Assembly: GCA_024236095.1 (NCBI GenBank)
Contig: JACKLD010000015.1
Span: forward strand, 75,187-139,186
DNA from: Pseudomonadaceae bacterium
GTDB taxonomy: Bacteria; Pseudomonadota; Alphaproteobacteria; UBA2136; UBA6156
DNA length: 64,000 bases
Reading direction: 5' to 3'
The notes below the pieces were generated by a model that made no database searches, was not told the DNA's origin, and was given only the letters and a program-made list of their open reading frames with translations. Of this stretch, positions 50,531 through 58,394 are shown one piece after another (position 1 is the first letter of the stretch; each line of letters begins with the position of its first letter). Both the position numbers and the translations under genes were made by a program.

Positions 50531-50953
50531 TTATCCTTTCGCCATTAAAAACGCACCGACAAGGTACAAGCCGACACCGGACAGGGCCAATATGCTTGGT
50601 TGCTCACGCAAAAGTACCATACCAACAACCGCCGATGTCAGAGCATAGACACATGCCCACATTGGGTCTACCAAGGCGAGCGGGCCTTTTGCCAAGGCTT
50701 GAATAAAGAGGAGTAGCACCAGTGCTGTACCAATTCCCATTGCAAGGATAACCCATGGCATATGACCCGTTACGGCATCCTCCATACGAAGGGTACGGGA
50801 ATAAAGCGAATAGGAAAACAGCGTTACAGCAGCTACGGCGGCTACGCACCCCGCTAAAAAGAGGAAGCTATCTTTACCGCCCATCATTTTATAGCCAAGG
50901 TTGTTCAATACATTGACTACGGCACCGACAAGCACAAATCCAACCCAACTCAT
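50531..50953 (-). CDS. Half-size EamA-like transporter inserted in the pnt operon
   Basis: 140 residues from ATG 50953, which overlaps the pntAA stop (ATGA). Four to five helices; the pattern LALVDPMWACVYALTSAVVGMVLLREQPS near residue 95-125 and VGLYLVGAFLMAKG at the end is that of the EamA/DMT repeat, here in a single copy as in some short dimeric members. It may export or import a small metabolite. Its sequence is visibly poorer in GC than pntAA and pntAB, so it is probably a later arrival. Confidence 0.8.
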   Translation of the reverse strand: MSWVGFVLVGAVVNVLNNLGYKMMGGKDSFLFLAGCVAAVAAVTLFSYSLYSRTLRMEDAVTGHMPWVILAMGIGTALVLLLFIQALAKGPLALVDPMWACVYALTSAVVGMVLLREQPSILALSGVGLYLVGAFLMAKG

Positions 50954-52065
50954 ACCAGTTTCCCTTCCTTCACCACGCGCATGGCGGCAACCAGTTCGTC
51001 GGAGAAGTCGGCGGCGCCGTCCTTCACCAGCAGCGCCAGCAGGTTGACCATGTTGGCGGCCCAAAAACGGCTGGCATCACCCGCCAGTTGACTGGGGTAG
51101 TTGGTTTCGCCCAGCAGGGTGATGCCGTTGGCGGTGGCCGTCACCTTGTCGGCCACGGTCAGCGGGCAGTTGCCGCCTTTCACGCCGTTGGCCTTGTTGT
51201 AGCCCCCTGCCCCAAGGTCGGCGATGACGCTGGCGGGCTTCATCGCCGCCACCGCCTCTTTGGTAATCAGAACCGGCGCGGGCTTGCCGGGGATTTGCGC
51301 GGTGGAAACCACAATATCCATCCCCGCAATCACCTTGGCCAGTTCTTCCTGAAGTTGTTTTTGGGCTTTGGCATCCAGTGCCTTGGCGTAGCCGCCTTCG
51401 GCCTGAACACTGAACATCGGCAATTCCACCGGCTTGGCGCCAAGGCTGCGGATTTGCTCGGCCACCTCGGGCCGCACATCAAACGCCTGCACCTGCGCCC
51501 CCAGCCGTTTGGCGGTGGCAATGGCCTGCAACCCCGCCACACCCACACCCAATACCAGCACCTGCGCAGGCTTGGCACTGCCGGCGGCAGTAGTCATCAT
51601 CGGCATCAGGCGCGGCAAATGCTGGGTAGCCGCCAGCACGGCAGCATACCCCGCAAGGTTGGCTTGGGAAGAAAGCACATCCAACGCCTGCGCACGGCTG
51701 GTGCGCGGCAGTTTTTCCAGCGCCAGCACATTACGCTTGCCTTTGGCAAAGGTTTTCCAGCTGTCGGCTCCGGCCGAAAGCATCACCAGCGTGCCGTTAT
51801 CCGCCAACGGCAACACCTCCTTGGCCGAGGGCGGCGTCACGCGCAACAACACATCAGCCTTCACCTTACCCAAGGCTTTGACCACTTTGGCCCCCACTGC
51901 CTCGTACATGGCGTCGGGGAACCCGGCCTTGGCGCCCGCGCCGCTTTCCACCTGCACGGCCACCTCCGGCTGTTTTTTCAATAGGCGGGCAATGGCATCG
52001 GGGGTCAGGGCCACGCGCCGCTCGGCGGCGGCGGTTTCGTTCATCACGGCAATCTGGAGTGTCAT
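50950..52065 (-). CDS. pntAA: NAD(P) transhydrogenase alpha subunit, NAD-binding part
   Basis: 371 residues. dI domain: AVMNETAAAERRVALTPDA, the RxPxS-like region, VLVLGVGVAGLQAIATAKRLGAQVQA (NAD-binding), AFDVRPEVAEQIRSLGAK, VSTAQIPGKPAPVLI, VIADLGAGGYNKAN (usually EGGN; shifted here to GAGG). Soluble partner of pntAB and pntB. First gene of the operon. It ends in DELVAAMRVVKEGKLV, coupled to the inserted EamA-like gene. Confidence 0.94.
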   Translation of the reverse strand: MTLQIAVMNETAAAERRVALTPDAIARLLKKQPEVAVQVESGAGAKAGFPDAMYEAVGAKVVKALGKVKADVLLRVTPPSAKEVLPLADNGTLVMLSAGADSWKTFAKGKRNVLALEKLPRTSRAQALDVLSSQANLAGYAAVLAATQHLPRLMPMMTTAAGSAKPAQVLVLGVGVAGLQAIATAKRLGAQVQAFDVRPEVAEQIRSLGAKPVELPMFSVQAEGGYAKALDAKAQKQLQEELAKVIAGMDIVVSTAQIPGKPAPVLITKEAVAAMKPASVIADLGAGGYNKANGVKGGNCPLTVADKVTATANGITLLGETNYPSQLAGDASRFWAANMVNLLALLVKDGAADFSDELVAAMRVVKEGKLV

Positions 52066-52118
52066 GCCCGCACGCTAGCCTGCATGAAGCCTTTTGTCAT
52101 GTTGGTTGCTTATGGCGG

Positions 52119-52147
52119 TTGCACAATGTCGCCAAACACGGTACAAG
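52119..52147 (+). promoter_or_regulatory. Promoter of tRNA-Pro(GGG)
   Basis: TTGCAC at 52119-52124, 17-base spacer, TACAAG at 52142-52147; tRNA at 52158. Confidence 0.6.
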
Positions 52148-52157
52148 CGCCCCCAGT

Positions 52158-52234
52158 CGGGACGTAGCGCAGTCTGGTAGCGCACCACGCTGGGGGTGTG
52201 GGGGTCGTAGGTTCGAATCCTATCGTCCCGACCA
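52158..52234 (+). tRNA. tRNA-Pro (GGG)
   Basis: Acceptor CGGGACG/CGTCCCG, anticodon stem CCACG/TGTGG with loop CTGGGGG (anticodon GGG), T-loop TTCGAAT, CCA at 52232-52234. The last 19 bases recur at 52297-52315. Confidence 0.95.
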
Positions 52235-52255
52235 ATCAAGCATTTTGCGGGAGGG

Positions 52256-52315
52256 CGATAGGAACGAGGCGACCAGCCTCATCGAGATGCCGCCTCAATC
52301 CTATCGTCCCGACCA
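52256..52315 (+). repeat. Duplicated tRNA-Pro 3' end with preceding hairpin (mini-element 3)
   Basis: AATCCTATCGTCCCGACCA (52297-52315) equals 52216-52234. CGATAGGA (52256-52263) pairs with TCCTATCG (52299-52306) and GAGGCG (52266-52271) with CGCCTC (52291-52296), separated by 2-base internal loops (AC/AA). The same two-stem layout is seen at 16820-16877. Offset from the tRNA is 81 bases. The tRNA's terminator follows the copy, not the tRNA. Confidence 0.85.
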
Positions 52316-52362
52316 TTTGGAACAAGAAGACCCCCGCAGGGGGTTTGTGTTGTTCCAAATGG
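52313..52362 (+). terminator. Long terminator starting at the duplicated CCA
   Basis: CCATTTGGAACAA/TTGTTCCAAATGG (13 bp) encloses ACCCCC-GCA-GGGGGT. It has the same plan as the tRNA-Pro(TGG) terminator: the CCA end is the first part of the stem. Confidence 0.8.
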
Positions 52363-52520
52363 CTTGGAATGTAGAGGAGCCACACCGCCTTCAGGCAGGT
52401 TCGACAACCACGCGTCTTTTATAAAAGCAGCACATTCCCGGCTTGGCCCCTTGTATTACCATGCCCCGATACATATCTACCCCCTAGAAACATGCCTGTA
52501 ACCGAAGGGGACTCCTTCCG

Positions 52521-54665
52521 ATGAATACCCAAAGCCCGCTGCAAAACAGTCTGGATTTTAACCTTGCCGACATCATCGCCCTGCTGCGCCGCCGCTGGAC
52601 GTTGCTGGTGGGCTGCACGCTGGGCATCCTGGTACTGGCCGCCTTGTTGCTGGCGCTGACACCGCCGCAATACAGTGCGCAGGGCATGCTGCAAATCAAT
52701 ACCCGCCAACAGCAGGTGATGGGCGACGTGCAAGACGTGCTTTCTGCCATGGATGTTAATGACGCCGCCATCCGCTCGGAGGTAGACATCATCCGCTCGC
52801 GCAAGCTGGCCCGCCGCGTGGTGGAGGAGCTTGGGCTGGAAGCCAGCAAAGACCTTGCCGGGGGCGGCAGTCTGCTCGGCGCTCTTGTCGGCGGGTTGAA
52901 AGGGCTTGTCATGCCCGCCAAGGTGGAAACCCTTGGCGCGGCCGAATCGGCCAAGACCACCCATGCAGTCAATGCGTTTCTGTCCCGTCTGGAGGTGGCG
53001 GTGGTGCCGCGTTCGTACTCCATCCAGATCACCTATACCTCTTACAACCCGCAAACCGCCGCCGCCGTGGTCAACCGGTTGGCACAGGAATACCTGAACA
53101 GCCAGATGGAAGACCGCCTGGACGCCGCCCGCCGTGCCACCAACTGGATGGGCGACCGCGCCAAAACCTTGCAAAAGCGCGTACAGGCCAGCGAGCTTGC
53201 CGAGCGTATCTTCCGCGAAGAACACAACCTGACCGAAGCCAAGGGCGTGGCGTTGTCGGAGCAGCAGATGTCGGAACTCAACTCCCAATTGATTTTGGCC
53301 CGCACACAGCTGGCCGAAGCGCAGGCCAAGGCCAACAACTCCGGCGCGGCGCGCAACTCCAGCGAGGTGCTGAACTCGCCGCTTATCCAGAACCTGCGCC
53401 TGCAAGAAACCGAAGTGCGCCGCCAGCTCAGCGACCTTTCCGCCCGTTATGGCGCCCGTCACCCCAAAATGGTCACCGTGGGCAATGAGCTTGCCGACCT
53501 GCAACGCAAGATTTCCGAAGAAAGCGCCAAGATACGCGGCAGCATGCAAAACGACGTGAGTGTCGCCCAAGCCCGCGTCAACACGCTGCAAGCCCAGTTG
53601 CTGGCCTTGCAAAAATCCGGCCGTCTTTCCAACGATGCCGAAGTACAGCTGGCCGAACTGGTGCGTCAGGCGCAAAGTGACCGCACCCTTTATGAAAGCT
53701 TCCTCAACCGCAGCAAGGAAATCGCGCAGATGGACTTTGCCCGTTCCGATGCCCGTGTGGTCTCGGATGCCGAAGTACCGTTGGCTCCCAGCAAGCCGAA
53801 AAAGAGCCTCATCATGTTGCTGGCGGCGTTTGTAGGGCTGGGCCTCGGCGTGGCGCTGGCGTTACTGCTGGAAGCCCTCGACAATGGCTTCCGCACCGCC
53901 GAACAGCTTGAGGCGTCGACCAAACTCCCCGTGTTGGGCATGTTGGCCGAGCTTCCCGCCAACCAAGACCTTGTTCATACCGTGACCGAGAAGCCCAACA
54001 GTGCCTACACCGAAGCCGTGCGCGCCATCCGCACCTCGCTTGGCTTTGCCAAGCCGGATGCCGACATCAAGGTTATCCTCGTTACCAGCAGCGTGCCGCA
54101 GGAGGGCAAGTCTCAGTTTGCCGCCTCGTTGGCGCAGGTGGCCGCCATGGGGGGCAAAAAGGTGTTGCTGATGGACGCCGACATGCGCCGTCCGACGCAG
54201 GCAGGAAGTTTCGGCCTCGAACCCGAAGCGGGATTGGCCGAAGTTTTGGCAGGCAGTACGTCGCTGCAGAAAGCGATACAAAAGCTGCCGGAGGCAAACT
54301 TGTCATTGTTGCCGGCCTTGCCCAACACCCAGTTCGCGCAAGAGCTGCTGGCATCGGCGCGGATGAAAACCCTGATGGCCGAGCTTCGCAAACATTTTGA
54401 TACCGTCATCATCGACAGCCCGCCGGTGATGGCGGTGGCCGACCCGCTCACCTTGTCGGAACTGGCCGATGCCAGCCTGTACATGGTGCGTTGGGGCGAA
54501 ACGCCGCGTCCGCTGGCCGCCACCGGTCTGCGCCAACTGGCCGCCAGCAAGCTGGGCGTCACCGGGCTGGTGCTGACCCGGGTGGACATGGCCCGCCAGA
54601 AATCATACGGCATGGGTGAATACGGCTTTTACTATGGCAAATACCAAGACTATTATAGCAACTGA
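52521..54665 (+). CDS. Wzc-type polysaccharide co-polymerase and tyrosine autokinase
   Basis: 714 residues, AAGGGG upstream. Wzz-like N-terminus with a helix at about 29-47 (LLVGCTLGILVLAALLLAL) and periplasmic coiled coil (residues 190-410), second helix near 425-445 (SLIMLLAAFVGLGLGVALALL). Cytoplasmic BY-kinase: Walker A SSVPQEGKSQ near 524, Walker A' LLMDADMRRP near 549, Walker B VIIDSPPV near 629. The tail SYGMGEYGFYYGKYQDYYSN holds eight tyrosines for autophosphorylation. It controls chain length and export of exopolysaccharide. Overlaps a phosphatase gene (TGATG). Confidence 0.93.
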   Translation: MNTQSPLQNSLDFNLADIIALLRRRWTLLVGCTLGILVLAALLLALTPPQYSAQGMLQINTRQQQVMGDVQDVLSAMDVNDAAIRSEVDIIRSRKLARRVVEELGLEASKDLAGGGSLLGALVGGLKGLVMPAKVETLGAAESAKTTHAVNAFLSRLEVAVVPRSYSIQITYTSYNPQTAAAVVNRLAQEYLNSQMEDRLDAARRATNWMGDRAKTLQKRVQASELAERIFREEHNLTEAKGVALSEQQMSELNSQLILARTQLAEAQAKANNSGAARNSSEVLNSPLIQNLRLQETEVRRQLSDLSARYGARHPKMVTVGNELADLQRKISEESAKIRGSMQNDVSVAQARVNTLQAQLLALQKSGRLSNDAEVQLAELVRQAQSDRTLYESFLNRSKEIAQMDFARSDARVVSDAEVPLAPSKPKKSLIMLLAAFVGLGLGVALALLLEALDNGFRTAEQLEASTKLPVLGMLAELPANQDLVHTVTEKPNSAYTEAVRAIRTSLGFAKPDADIKVILVTSSVPQEGKSQFAASLAQVAAMGGKKVLLMDADMRRPTQAGSFGLEPEAGLAEVLAGSTSLQKAIQKLPEANLSLLPALPNTQFAQELLASARMKTLMAELRKHFDTVIIDSPPVMAVADPLTLSELADASLYMVRWGETPRPLAATGLRQLAASKLGVTGLVLTRVDMARQKSYGMGEYGFYYGKYQDYYSN

Positions 54666-55450
54666 TGTGGCATGTCTTGTCCGGCTGGTTGGGAGCGAGG
54701 GGGCGGCGTCCCCCTTCGCCGTTGTACGCCATTCCCGAAGGACAGCGGGTGTATGCCGTGGGCGACATCCATGGCCTTGATGCCTTGCTGGCCGATTTAT
54801 TGGAGCGCATTACCGCCGACATTGCCGATGCGCCGTCGCACGTGACCTTGCTGTTCATCGGTGACTACATCGACCGAGGGCCTGCCAGCAAGCAGGTGCT
54901 GGAGCGCCTTGGGAATCTGAATTTTCCGGCCAATGTTGCTACCGTCTTCCTGCGCGGCAACCATGAGCAGGCGCTGCTGGAGTTCCTTGCCGACCCCGTT
55001 GCCCGCCCCGACTGGCTGGGCTGGGGCGGGGAAGAAACCCTTGCCAGCTACGGTATCCGCCTGCACGCGCCGGACGGGCGTCTGCGTACCCCCGCTGCCC
55101 TTGCCGCCGAGTTGGATGAAGCGCTTGCAGCCAATAACCACAAAGTCTTCCTACAAAGTACCAAGTTGCTTCACCGACAGGGAGATTACCTGTTTGTCCA
55201 TGCCGGTGTGCGCCCGTCGGTGCCGCTGCACCGCCAGCTGGAAAGCGACCTGCTGTTCATTCGTGAGGGGTTCGTGGGCCGTCCGCACGGTTTGCCGTGC
55301 CGGGTGGTTTACGGCCATACGATGGTGGCTGAACCGCTCGTGCTTCCCGACCGTATTGCCATCGACACCGGCGCCTACACCGGTGGCCCGCTGACGGCGG
55401 CGGTGTTGGAGGAAGAGGATGTACGGTTTTTGCAAGTGCAAGGAGGTTAA
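54665..55450 (+). CDS. PPP-family metallophosphatase coupled to the BY-kinase
   Basis: 261 residues; ATG 54665 overlaps the kinase stop. Metal and phosphate motifs: VYAVGDIHGLDALL (GDxHG near 33-37), FIGDYIDRGPAS (GDxxDRG near 66-72), FLRGNHEQALL (GNHE near 97-100), VHAGVRP, VYGHTM (late His). These define calcineurin-like Ser/Thr (PrpA/PrpE, ApaH-like) phosphatases. Because translation is coupled, a role in removing phosphate from the kinase tail is attractive, although the usual partner is a low-molecular-weight Tyr phosphatase. Terminator follows at 55456. Confidence 0.88.
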   Translation: MWHVLSGWLGARGRRPPSPLYAIPEGQRVYAVGDIHGLDALLADLLERITADIADAPSHVTLLFIGDYIDRGPASKQVLERLGNLNFPANVATVFLRGNHEQALLEFLADPVARPDWLGWGGEETLASYGIRLHAPDGRLRTPAALAAELDEALAANNHKVFLQSTKLLHRQGDYLFVHAGVRPSVPLHRQLESDLLFIREGFVGRPHGLPCRVVYGHTMVAEPLVLPDRIAIDTGAYTGGPLTAAVLEEEDVRFLQVQGG

Positions 55451-55455
55451 AACGA

Positions 55456-55484
55456 AACAACCCCCGTTGGGGGGCTGCTTTGTT
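55456..55484. terminator. Bidirectional terminator (phosphatase and tRNA-Lys)
   Basis: AACAA-CCCCC-GTT-GGGGG-GCTGCT-TTGTT, between the plus-strand phosphatase and the minus-strand tRNA-Lys. Same CAACCCCCG/GGGGGCTGCTTTG design as the tRNA-Pro(TGG) terminators. Confidence 0.75.
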
Positions 55485-55491
55485 GCAAACA

Positions 55492-55567
55492 TGGTGGGCC
55501 GCGTAGGATTCGAACCTACGACCTACTGATTAAGAGTCAGCTGCTCTACCAACTGAGCTAGCGGCCC
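55492..55567 (-). tRNA. tRNA-Lys (CTT)
   Basis: Minus strand: acceptor GGGCCGC/GCGGCCC, anticodon stem GCTGA/TCAGT with loop CTCTTAA (anticodon CTT), T-loop TTCGAAT, CCA at 55494-55492. No duplicated 3' end. Confidence 0.96.
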
Positions 55568-55575
55568 GCACGGCT

Positions 55576-55604
55576 GATTTAGGAGTGTGGCGGAGGAAAG
55601 TCAA
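55576..55604 (-). promoter_or_regulatory. Promoter of tRNA-Lys
   Basis: Minus strand TTGACT (55604-55599), 17-base spacer, TAAATC (55581-55576), 8 bases before the tRNA. Confidence 0.6.
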
Positions 55605-55677
55605 GGGAAGAATGGCACTGCGACAGGATTGATGTCCTTTCTTCTCACGCACAAACAGCCAGGTTGTTTGAAAATCG

Positions 55678-56355
55678 TTAGAAAAACCGTTCATCCACAC
55701 GGATGATGTCGCCGGGGAAGATTTTGGCGTCTTCGGGTAATTCCACCTCGCGGCGGGCGGCATCGGCGGCACGCTTGACAAACACATGGCCGGTGGCGGC
55801 ACGGGCCGTATAGCCCCCTGCCAGCGCCACCGCCGAAATAACGGTCATGTCGTTCACATACGGGTAGCTGCCGGGTTTGTTAACTTCGCCCAGAATGAAG
55901 AACGGGCGGAAGTTCATCACCTCGAGGTTCACGCGGGGGTTGACCAGATAGCCTTGGGAAAGCCTATCGGCAATGGCCTGCTCGGCGCCACGGGGTGTCA
56001 TGCCGCCCACATGCAGCTCGCCGATCAGCGGCAGGGCCAGCATGCCGGTGCCGTCCACCTCGAACTCGCCGGAGAGGTCGTCTTCGCCGAACACCGTCAT
56101 TTTCACCTTGTCACCCGCGCCGAGGGTATAGCCCCCCGCGGTATTCACGCCACGCGGCGCCGTTGCCGCCTGCGCGCCTTCAGCGGCACGGGCCACGGCA
56201 TCGTTGCGCTCGTGCCAGTTGCCGGCAGGCAGGTTGAGGCGCGCACCGCCGCCGGTAAATCCTTGCGAGAAATCCGGCACATCGTCGGCATGGGCCAAAG
56301 GTGCCAGCAACAGCGCAGCGGCCAGACAAACATGACGGAGGGACATGGTAAACAT
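55678..56355 (-). CDS. Polysaccharide export outer-membrane protein (Wza-like, short)
   Basis: 225 residues from ATG 56355, with AAGGAAA upstream. Signal peptide (LRHVCLAAALLLAPLAHA) without a lipobox. Then the Poly_export domain YTLGAGDKVKMTVFGEDDLSGEFEVDGTG (residues about 75-103), MLALPLIGELHVGGMT, and one SLBB domain (FFILGEVNKPGSYPYVNDM, VISAVALAGGYT). It is half of Wza's length and lacks the C-terminal outer-membrane helix, as in the shorter alphaproteobacterial exporters. Works with the Wzc-like kinase across the envelope. Confidence 0.9.
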   Translation of the reverse strand: MFTMSLRHVCLAAALLLAPLAHADDVPDFSQGFTGGGARLNLPAGNWHERNDAVARAAEGAQAATAPRGVNTAGGYTLGAGDKVKMTVFGEDDLSGEFEVDGTGMLALPLIGELHVGGMTPRGAEQAIADRLSQGYLVNPRVNLEVMNFRPFFILGEVNKPGSYPYVNDMTVISAVALAGGYTARAATGHVFVKRAADAARREVELPEDAKIFPGDIIRVDERFF

Positions 56356-56415
56356 GGCGTTTCCTTTCCTTGCGGCGGTTGACGCGCCTGTTATACGCGC
56401 AATGACACGATGCGG

Positions 56416-57663
56416 CTAGTAGGTGCCGTTCAGCGTGGCCATGATGCGGTTGCGGGTGTAGTCGCCACCGGTCACATTGCTCTCGCGGTTGATGAAGCTG
56501 TAACCCAGCCCGGCGGCCAGCCACTCGTTCACGTAGTACTTCAGGCCCGCGTTGGCGCTGTAAATATCGTCATCGCGCTGGTTGGCGGCAAAGCCCTTGT
56601 AGTCGTTGTTGGCGTAGCCCAGCCCGCCCGTCAGCAGCAGGTTACGGGTCAGGCCGTGCTCCACGCCTAGGTCATAGCTTTGGTTCACGTAGGCTGAGCT
56701 GGAAGCCAGCGTGGTTTCTTCGATGGTGCGGGCAACCCGTCCGGTCACGGTGGTCAGGCCGGTGGGATTCCATGTCACCTTGGCACCGTAGGTGGGGTCG
56801 GTAATATCCTTGCGGCCGATATCGGTGAAGTTGCGGCGCATGTAGCCGCCAAACACTTCGGCTTTGGTCTTGCCGCTGATGTCCATGTCGACGCCAGCCA
56901 CCACGCTGTTGCCGTGGCTGCTGCGGTTGAGGGTGCCCGCACCACCCTTGTGGTCGTACACGCGGCTGTCCACGTCGCCCCGCACGAACACTTCGGTACC
57001 CGGCGTGGCCTTGTAACCGACGCGCAGGCTTTGCGTCCACTCGTTGCGGTCGCGCTGGCCGTTGTTCACCAAGGCGCCCGTATTGGTATAGCCGTTGTCG
57101 TAATTGTAGTTCTTCACTTCGCTGTCTACCCGCGCGTTGAAGCGGCCAAGACCACGGTACACGCCAACCTTGGCGGTATTGAGACGGTAGGCGGTGGGCT
57201 TGCTGGCAATCGCCACGGCATTGGGGTCGCCCCGGTCTTCATGCAGGTACTGGGTGGAAACGCCGCCCCCCACGTAGGTGTTTTTCATCACGTCCAGACG
57301 ACCGTCGATGGCGGCCGTATGGTTGGTGTGGCTTTCATCATTGTGGTCAAGGTACTGGCTGCGCTCGACATTCAGCAGGCCGTTCAGGCTGTGGCGGCTC
57401 CAGTTGCTTTTGGCCACCACTTCGGGCTTCACGGTGGTGATGAAGTCGTTCTTGGTGTTGTGGGGCATGGCGTACACGTTGTCGGTGTAGGTTTCTCCGG
57501 CGGTGAGGCGCGGCGAGAGATAAAAGCCCCCCACATGCAGGCCCTTGCTGGGTTGGTTGTCGTGTTCCATGCGCTGGCCGACGGTCAGCACTTCGGCGTG
57601 GAGCGCAGAGGCCAACACGGTGGCGGCCAGCATCATGGTCAGGGTGGAAAATCGGGTTTTCAT
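56416..57663 (-). CDS. Outer-membrane beta-barrel protein of the exopolysaccharide locus
   Basis: 415 residues from ATG 57663, with GAGGAG 10 bases upstream. Signal peptide to about residue 23 (SALHA-EV). The rest is a run of alternating strands with aromatic ends (FYLSPRLTAGETYTDNVYAM, YLDHNDESH, VFGGYMRRNFTDIG, and a final strand RNRIMATLNGTY ending in Tyr). It fits the outer_membrane beta-barrel (BBP2-like) proteins found in many EPS loci. It may form the outer-membrane pore that the short Wza-like protein lacks; inference. Confidence 0.85.
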   Translation of the reverse strand: MKTRFSTLTMMLAATVLASALHAEVLTVGQRMEHDNQPSKGLHVGGFYLSPRLTAGETYTDNVYAMPHNTKNDFITTVKPEVVAKSNWSRHSLNGLLNVERSQYLDHNDESHTNHTAAIDGRLDVMKNTYVGGGVSTQYLHEDRGDPNAVAIASKPTAYRLNTAKVGVYRGLGRFNARVDSEVKNYNYDNGYTNTGALVNNGQRDRNEWTQSLRVGYKATPGTEVFVRGDVDSRVYDHKGGAGTLNRSSHGNSVVAGVDMDISGKTKAEVFGGYMRRNFTDIGRKDITDPTYGAKVTWNPTGLTTVTGRVARTIEETTLASSSAYVNQSYDLGVEHGLTRNLLLTGGLGYANNDYKGFAANQRDDDIYSANAGLKYYVNEWLAAGLGYSFINRESNVTGGDYTRNRIMATLNGTY

Positions 57664-57696
57664 GGTTCTGTTCTCCTCAAATTTACGGTGCAAGGG

Positions 57697-58269
57697 TTAC
57701 ATCGACGGCGCGGCGTTGCCGGAGAGCTGCCCCGGATTTTCCAGCGCGGTGTTGATGCCGGTGTCGGTGTTGAAGGCGGGACCTTGGTTCTGCGGTCCGG
57801 CAGCGGGCTCGACAAGGCCGACCAAAGCGGCAAGCTCGGGGTATGCGGCAAGCAGTCGACTGATGGTGGGCTGGTTGGCCTGCTTGTCGGTTTCAAGGTA
57901 GGCCAGCAACTCTTGCAGCACTTGCGAAGACTGCATCGGGCCGCAAGCAGCTACCGTGGTTTGGCCTGCGGCGGAGCCGGCCGTTTGAAGTTGGGTCAAT
58001 TTGGGGTTGAGGTAATAGGCTCCGCCTTGGCTGCCGGCCGGGCAGCAGGTGGTGGTGATATCGTGCATGATGGTCAGCGCAAGCCCGGGGTTTTGGGCCA
58101 GCACCGGCGCAAACAGCGCGTGGCGTTGTTCGGCGGTGGGGGCATGGGCAATCCGGCAGGCCGTTTCCGCGTTGTAGCTTTGGTCCCAAACAACCTTGGC
58201 CTGCGCGTTCTGCACGGCAAACGATGCGGCGGCCAGCGCGGCCAGCATGGTGAAACGGGTGGTGGTCAT
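57697..58269 (-). CDS. Secreted hypothetical protein of the exopolysaccharide locus
   Basis: 190 residues. Signal peptide (TTTRFTMLAALAAASFAVQNAQA). Mature domain with four cysteines (ACRIAHAP, TTCCPAG, AACGPM) and helices (LFAPVLAQNPGLALTIMHDI; ISRLLAAYPELAALVGLV), then a flexible Pro/Asn/Gly-rich tail. Directly in front of the barrel gene (33 bases), so probably co-transcribed. Not recognised. Confidence 0.65.
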   Translation of the reverse strand: MTTTRFTMLAALAAASFAVQNAQAKVVWDQSYNAETACRIAHAPTAEQRHALFAPVLAQNPGLALTIMHDITTTCCPAGSQGGAYYLNPKLTQLQTAGSAAGQTTVAACGPMQSSQVLQELLAYLETDKQANQPTISRLLAAYPELAALVGLVEPAAGPQNQGPAFNTDTGINTALENPGQLSGNAAPSM

Positions 58270-58394
58270 GGTTCGGCCCTCTCTTTGGCTAACCGACGGG
58301 ATTGCAACACCTTGGCAACGCGGTTACCGTGCATCTTGCCCCCTCGGCCTTATGGGTTGTATAGGGTTTGTGTACAACTTTGTAAAGGGATGGC

